The notes beneath the pieces were generated by a model, which worked only from the letters and a program-made list of their open reading frames with translations, did not search any database and was not told the origin of the DNA. The position numbers were made by a program, and so were the translations under genes. 64,000 nucleotides of DNA from contig NZ_LN929907.1 of NCBI RefSeq assembly GCF_001494595.1, forward strand, positions 439,468 to 503,467, given 5' to 3'. Positions 61,580 to 64,000 of the stretch are shown here, piece after piece. Position 1 is the first letter of the stretch. The number at the start of each line of letters is the position of its first letter. This stretch comes from Mycobacterium sp. M26 (GTDB lineage Bacteria; Actinomycetota; Actinomycetes; Mycobacteriales; Mycobacteriaceae).

Positions 61580-63040
61580 ATGCGTCAATTGTGTGAGCAT
61601 GAGGTGGTCGTGGTCGGCGCCGGGCCAACCGGGCTGATGCTGGCGGCCGAGCTGTCGTTGGCCGGTGTTGACGCCGCGGTCATCGAGCGCCGGGGCGGCC
61701 AGGAGGTGGTGGGCTCGCGGGCCGGTGGCCTGCATTCCCGGACCATCGAGATTCTCGATCAGCGCGGTGTTGCGGAGCGGTTCCTGGCGGCGGGGTACAC
61801 CGCGCAGGTGGCCGGCTTCGGGCAGATCCGGCTGGATATCAGTGACTTCCCCACCCGGCACCCGTATGGATTGGCGTTGTGGCAGAGCCATATCGAGCGC
61901 ATTTTGGCGCAGTGGGTGGATGAACTGGGCGTGCCTGTCCACCGCGGGTGCGACGTGATCGGTGTCGCTCAGGACGAGAACCGGGTCCAGGTGGTGCTGG
62001 CGGGTGGTGACGCGATCGGCGGCCGGTACGCGGTCGGGTGTGACGGCGGGCGCAGCGTGGTGCGTAGGTCGGCAGGCATCGCGTTCGACGGGTGGGATGC
62101 GACCACGAGCTATCTGATCGCCGAGGTCGAGGTGGGGCAGGAGCCGCCGTGGGGGATCCGCCATGACGCCATCGGTATCCACGGTCTGAGCAGGTTGGAC
62201 GACGGGCCGGTGCGGGTCATGGTCACCGAACGGGAACTCGGCAGCGGCGTGGCCACTCTCGACGATCTCCGGGCCGGGCTGGTCAGTGTGTACGGCAGCG
62301 ACTTCGGGGTGCACAGCCCCACCTCGGTGTCCCGGTTCACCGATATGGCCCGGCAGGCCACCGCCTACCGGGCGGGCCGCATCCTGCTGGCCGGCGACGC
62401 GGCGCACGTGCATCACCCCGTCGGTGGGCAAGGCCTCAACACCGGCGTGCAGGACGCGGTGAACCTGGGCTGGAAACTGGGCCAGGTGGTCCGGGGCGTG
62501 TCACCGGATCGCCTCCTGGACACCTATCACGACGAGCGTCACCCGGTGGGTGCAGCCGTCCTGCGCAACACCTTGGCGCAAAGACTGCTGCTGCGCCCGG
62601 ACGACCGCAGCCAGGCCTTGCGCGAAACGATGACCGACCTGCTTGCGATGACCGAGCCCCGAACCCGGCTCGCGGCCAGGATGTCGGGCCTGGATATCCG
62701 CTATGACCTGGGTGAAGGCCATCCGCTGCTGGGACGTCGGATGCCGGACCTGGACCTGCAGACAGCGGCCGGTCCGGTCCGGATGTTCGCTCTGCTGCAT
62801 ACCGCGCGTTCGGTGTTGCTGAACCTGGGCCCGGCCGGGCGGTTCGCCGCTATCGCCGACGCTCATCGGCTACACATCCTCGACGCCGAATACGTTGGGG
62901 CGTGGGAACTTCCGGGTATCGGCGCGGTCCCGGCGGCTGAGGCTGTCCTGGTGCGGCCGGACGGGCACGTGGCCTGGGTGGGTGCGGAGACCGACACCGC
63001 GCTGGGTGAGAGCTTGGCCACCTGGTGCGGTGTCGGGTAA
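61580..63040 (+). CDS. rox: Rifampicin monooxygenase-like flavoprotein
   Basis: A 486-residue class A flavin hydroxylase. FAD motifs are VVVVGAGPTGLMLAAELSLAGV, VGCDGGRS and GDAAHVHHPVGGQGLNTGVQDAVNLGWKL. DLRAGLVSVYGSDFGVHSP, RYDLGEGHPLLGRRMPDL and LVRPDGHVAWVG match the Rox family of rifampicin monooxygenases, which linearise rifampicin. The RAE-like repeat just upstream supports this. Other phenol or polyketide hydroxylases share the fold, so function is not proven. ATG 61580 with GGGGGA upstream. Confidence 0.8.
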   Translation: MRQLCEHEVVVVGAGPTGLMLAAELSLAGVDAAVIERRGGQEVVGSRAGGLHSRTIEILDQRGVAERFLAAGYTAQVAGFGQIRLDISDFPTRHPYGLALWQSHIERILAQWVDELGVPVHRGCDVIGVAQDENRVQVVLAGGDAIGGRYAVGCDGGRSVVRRSAGIAFDGWDATTSYLIAEVEVGQEPPWGIRHDAIGIHGLSRLDDGPVRVMVTERELGSGVATLDDLRAGLVSVYGSDFGVHSPTSVSRFTDMARQATAYRAGRILLAGDAAHVHHPVGGQGLNTGVQDAVNLGWKLGQVVRGVSPDRLLDTYHDERHPVGAAVLRNTLAQRLLLRPDDRSQALRETMTDLLAMTEPRTRLAARMSGLDIRYDLGEGHPLLGRRMPDLDLQTAAGPVRMFALLHTARSVLLNLGPAGRFAAIADAHRLHILDAEYVGAWELPGIGAVPAAEAVLVRPDGHVAWVGAETDTALGESLATWCGVG

Positions 63041-63094
63041 CGGTCGTCGATCCCATCGCGATCAACCTCCTGACCGTAGGGAAGGGATGTCGCC

Positions 63095-63889
63095 GTGTTT
63101 CGCCGTTTGGGATGGGCCGTGCTGGTGGCGGTGTTCGGGCTGTCCGGCCTGGCCACCGGTACCGCAGCCGCCGCATCGTCATGTGCCGACTACCACTGGA
63201 TCGGGGCCGCCGGCTCGGGGCAGCGCGACGGCGTCGCGTTGATGACCAACGCCGGCATGGGCGACGTGGTCTACCAGTCCTACCAGCAGCTGCGCAGCGA
63301 ACTGCTCGCCAGCGGCCGCACCATCGATGCCGAGGCTGTGCAGTACCCGGCGGCTCCCGTCCCGCTCAAGGGCGGCCTGGGCGGCTGGCTGGACTTCCTC
63401 GGCAGTGTCGGGGACGGCACCGATGCCGTCGCCAAGCAGTTCACCGCATTCACCGAACGCTGCCCGGACACCAAGGTCGTCCTCGCCGGGTACTCGCAGG
63501 GCGCGATGGTGGTGCACCGCAATCTGTACGCCCTGGCCGACAACCCGCAACTGGCCGCTGCCCTGCTGATCGCCGACGGCGACCGGCTGCCGGTGGATAC
63601 CACCGTCAATCTCGGCTCGACGGCGATCGCACCCAGCCGTGGCAAGGGTGTCGCCCAGGAGCACTCGCTGCTGGCCTCAGCCAACACGGCGATGCTGCCG
63701 CCGGCCGTCGGTGCCCGCACCGTCAGCATCTGCGACGTCGGCGACCCGGTCTGCGATTACGACGACACCGCGAAGGTGTCCGATGCCGCGATCGCCATCC
63801 ACACCGGATACTCGCCTTCCGCGTGGAACGGCGCGCTGTACAACCTCGTGGCCAGTGCTGCTCCCGTCCAGATCGCTCCGTTGACCTAG
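63095..63889 (+). CDS. Cutinase-family secreted hydrolase
   Basis: A 264-residue exported protein. The signal peptide ends about AAAASS. The nucleophile is in VVLAGYSQGAMVV; Asp is in SICDVGDPVCDY and His in AIHTGYSP, both typical of cutinases, with Cys pairs (SSCADY with ERCPDT; ICDVGDPVCDY). Mycobacterial cutinase-like proteins (Culp) are lipases or phospholipases in the cell envelope. GTG 63095. Its stop overlaps the convergent gene by 4 bp. Confidence 0.9.
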   Translation: MFRRLGWAVLVAVFGLSGLATGTAAAASSCADYHWIGAAGSGQRDGVALMTNAGMGDVVYQSYQQLRSELLASGRTIDAEAVQYPAAPVPLKGGLGGWLDFLGSVGDGTDAVAKQFTAFTERCPDTKVVLAGYSQGAMVVHRNLYALADNPQLAAALLIADGDRLPVDTTVNLGSTAIAPSRGKGVAQEHSLLASANTAMLPPAVGARTVSICDVGDPVCDYDDTAKVSDAAIAIHTGYSPSAWNGALYNLVASAAPVQIAPLT

Positions 63890-64000
63890 CCGTTCGGGCG
63901 GATCGCGTCGGCAGCCGCTATCAGCCGATGGCCGATCGCGGTGACCCGCTGCATCGGCACTGCGCTGAATGGGTGCACGGACAGGATCAGCGGCACCCGA
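63886..64000 (-). CDS. C-terminal fragment of a probable IclR-family regulator
   Basis: Only 37 residues before the stop at 63886 are seen, ending LILSVHPFSAVPM, then QRVTAIGHRLIAAADAIR. An ILSV strand followed by a helix ending in AAADAI is like the C-terminus of IclR regulators. The rest lies beyond the right edge, so the call is tentative. Confidence 0.4.
   Translation of the reverse strand, partial: RVPLILSVHPFSAVPMQRVTAIGHRLIAAADAIRPNG

Overview
The window is high-GC actinobacterial DNA from a member of the Mycobacteriaceae, most likely a fast-growing environmental Mycolicibacterium. Pointers are a fused HadA/HadB-type dehydratase, a GyrB/GyrA-like pair resembling the atypical TopoM enzyme of M. 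smegmatis, many FadD/FadE-type lipid enzymes, cutinase and Tat/Sec envelope proteins, GTG/TTG starts, and several leaderless promoters (TANNNT ending about 6 nt before the start codon). No transposase, integrase, CRISPR array, rRNA or convincing tRNA was found.

Layout. 1-3.5 kb: the 3' end of a surface protein built of 114-bp tandem repeats and ending in a class-E sortase-like signal (LAHTG, hydrophobic stretch, RRR). It is followed directly by an extra SecA ATPase without the usual C-terminal zinc tail. 3.9-13 kb: mixed single genes (SRPBCC protein, P-loop kinase-like protein, sulfatase, DUF3297, PIN-like protein, CIA30-like lipidated or secreted protein, PPOX-type flavoprotein, MpaB/DUF2236 oxygenase, flavin monooxygenase). 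13-17.2 kb: the type II topoisomerase pair. 17.7-30.8 kb: secreted small proteins, an alpha/beta hydrolase, a stand-alone lycopene cyclase, an acyltransferase behind a perfect 32-bp palindrome, MmuM, two universal stress proteins, a serine hydrolase and an amino-acid permease.

30.8-47.7 kb is a catabolic region. A leftward operon (SCP2, Zn-alcohol dehydrogenase, aldehyde dehydrogenase, P450, ferredoxin) and a rightward operon (LipR-like esterase, SDR, diiron protein, Baeyer-Villiger-type monooxygenase, MerR regulator) diverge from a 242-bp region with a 13+13 bp inverted repeat. Together they encode a plausible hydroxylation, ketone, ester, hydrolysis route. Next come an acyl-CoA dehydrogenase broken by a one-base frameshift and a TetR regulator with two matching operators.

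47.8-64 kb: GH6 cellulase-like protein, threonine dehydratase-like enzyme, a COG3786-type L,D-transpeptidase and DUF1906 pair, a carotenoid oxygenase operon with a tandem-domain HxlR regulator, and an amidohydrolase/fused acyl-CoA dehydrogenase operon divergent from a TetR gene. The end holds a rifampicin-monooxygenase-like gene preceded by what appears to be a rifamycin-associated element, then a cutinase and the tail of an IclR-like gene.

The best candidates for a little-described system are the extra SecA with its repetitive sortase-type partner, the paired divergent Baeyer-Villiger/P450 operons, and the carotenoid oxygenase with its double HxlR regulator. All homology statements come from reading motifs; no database search was run.
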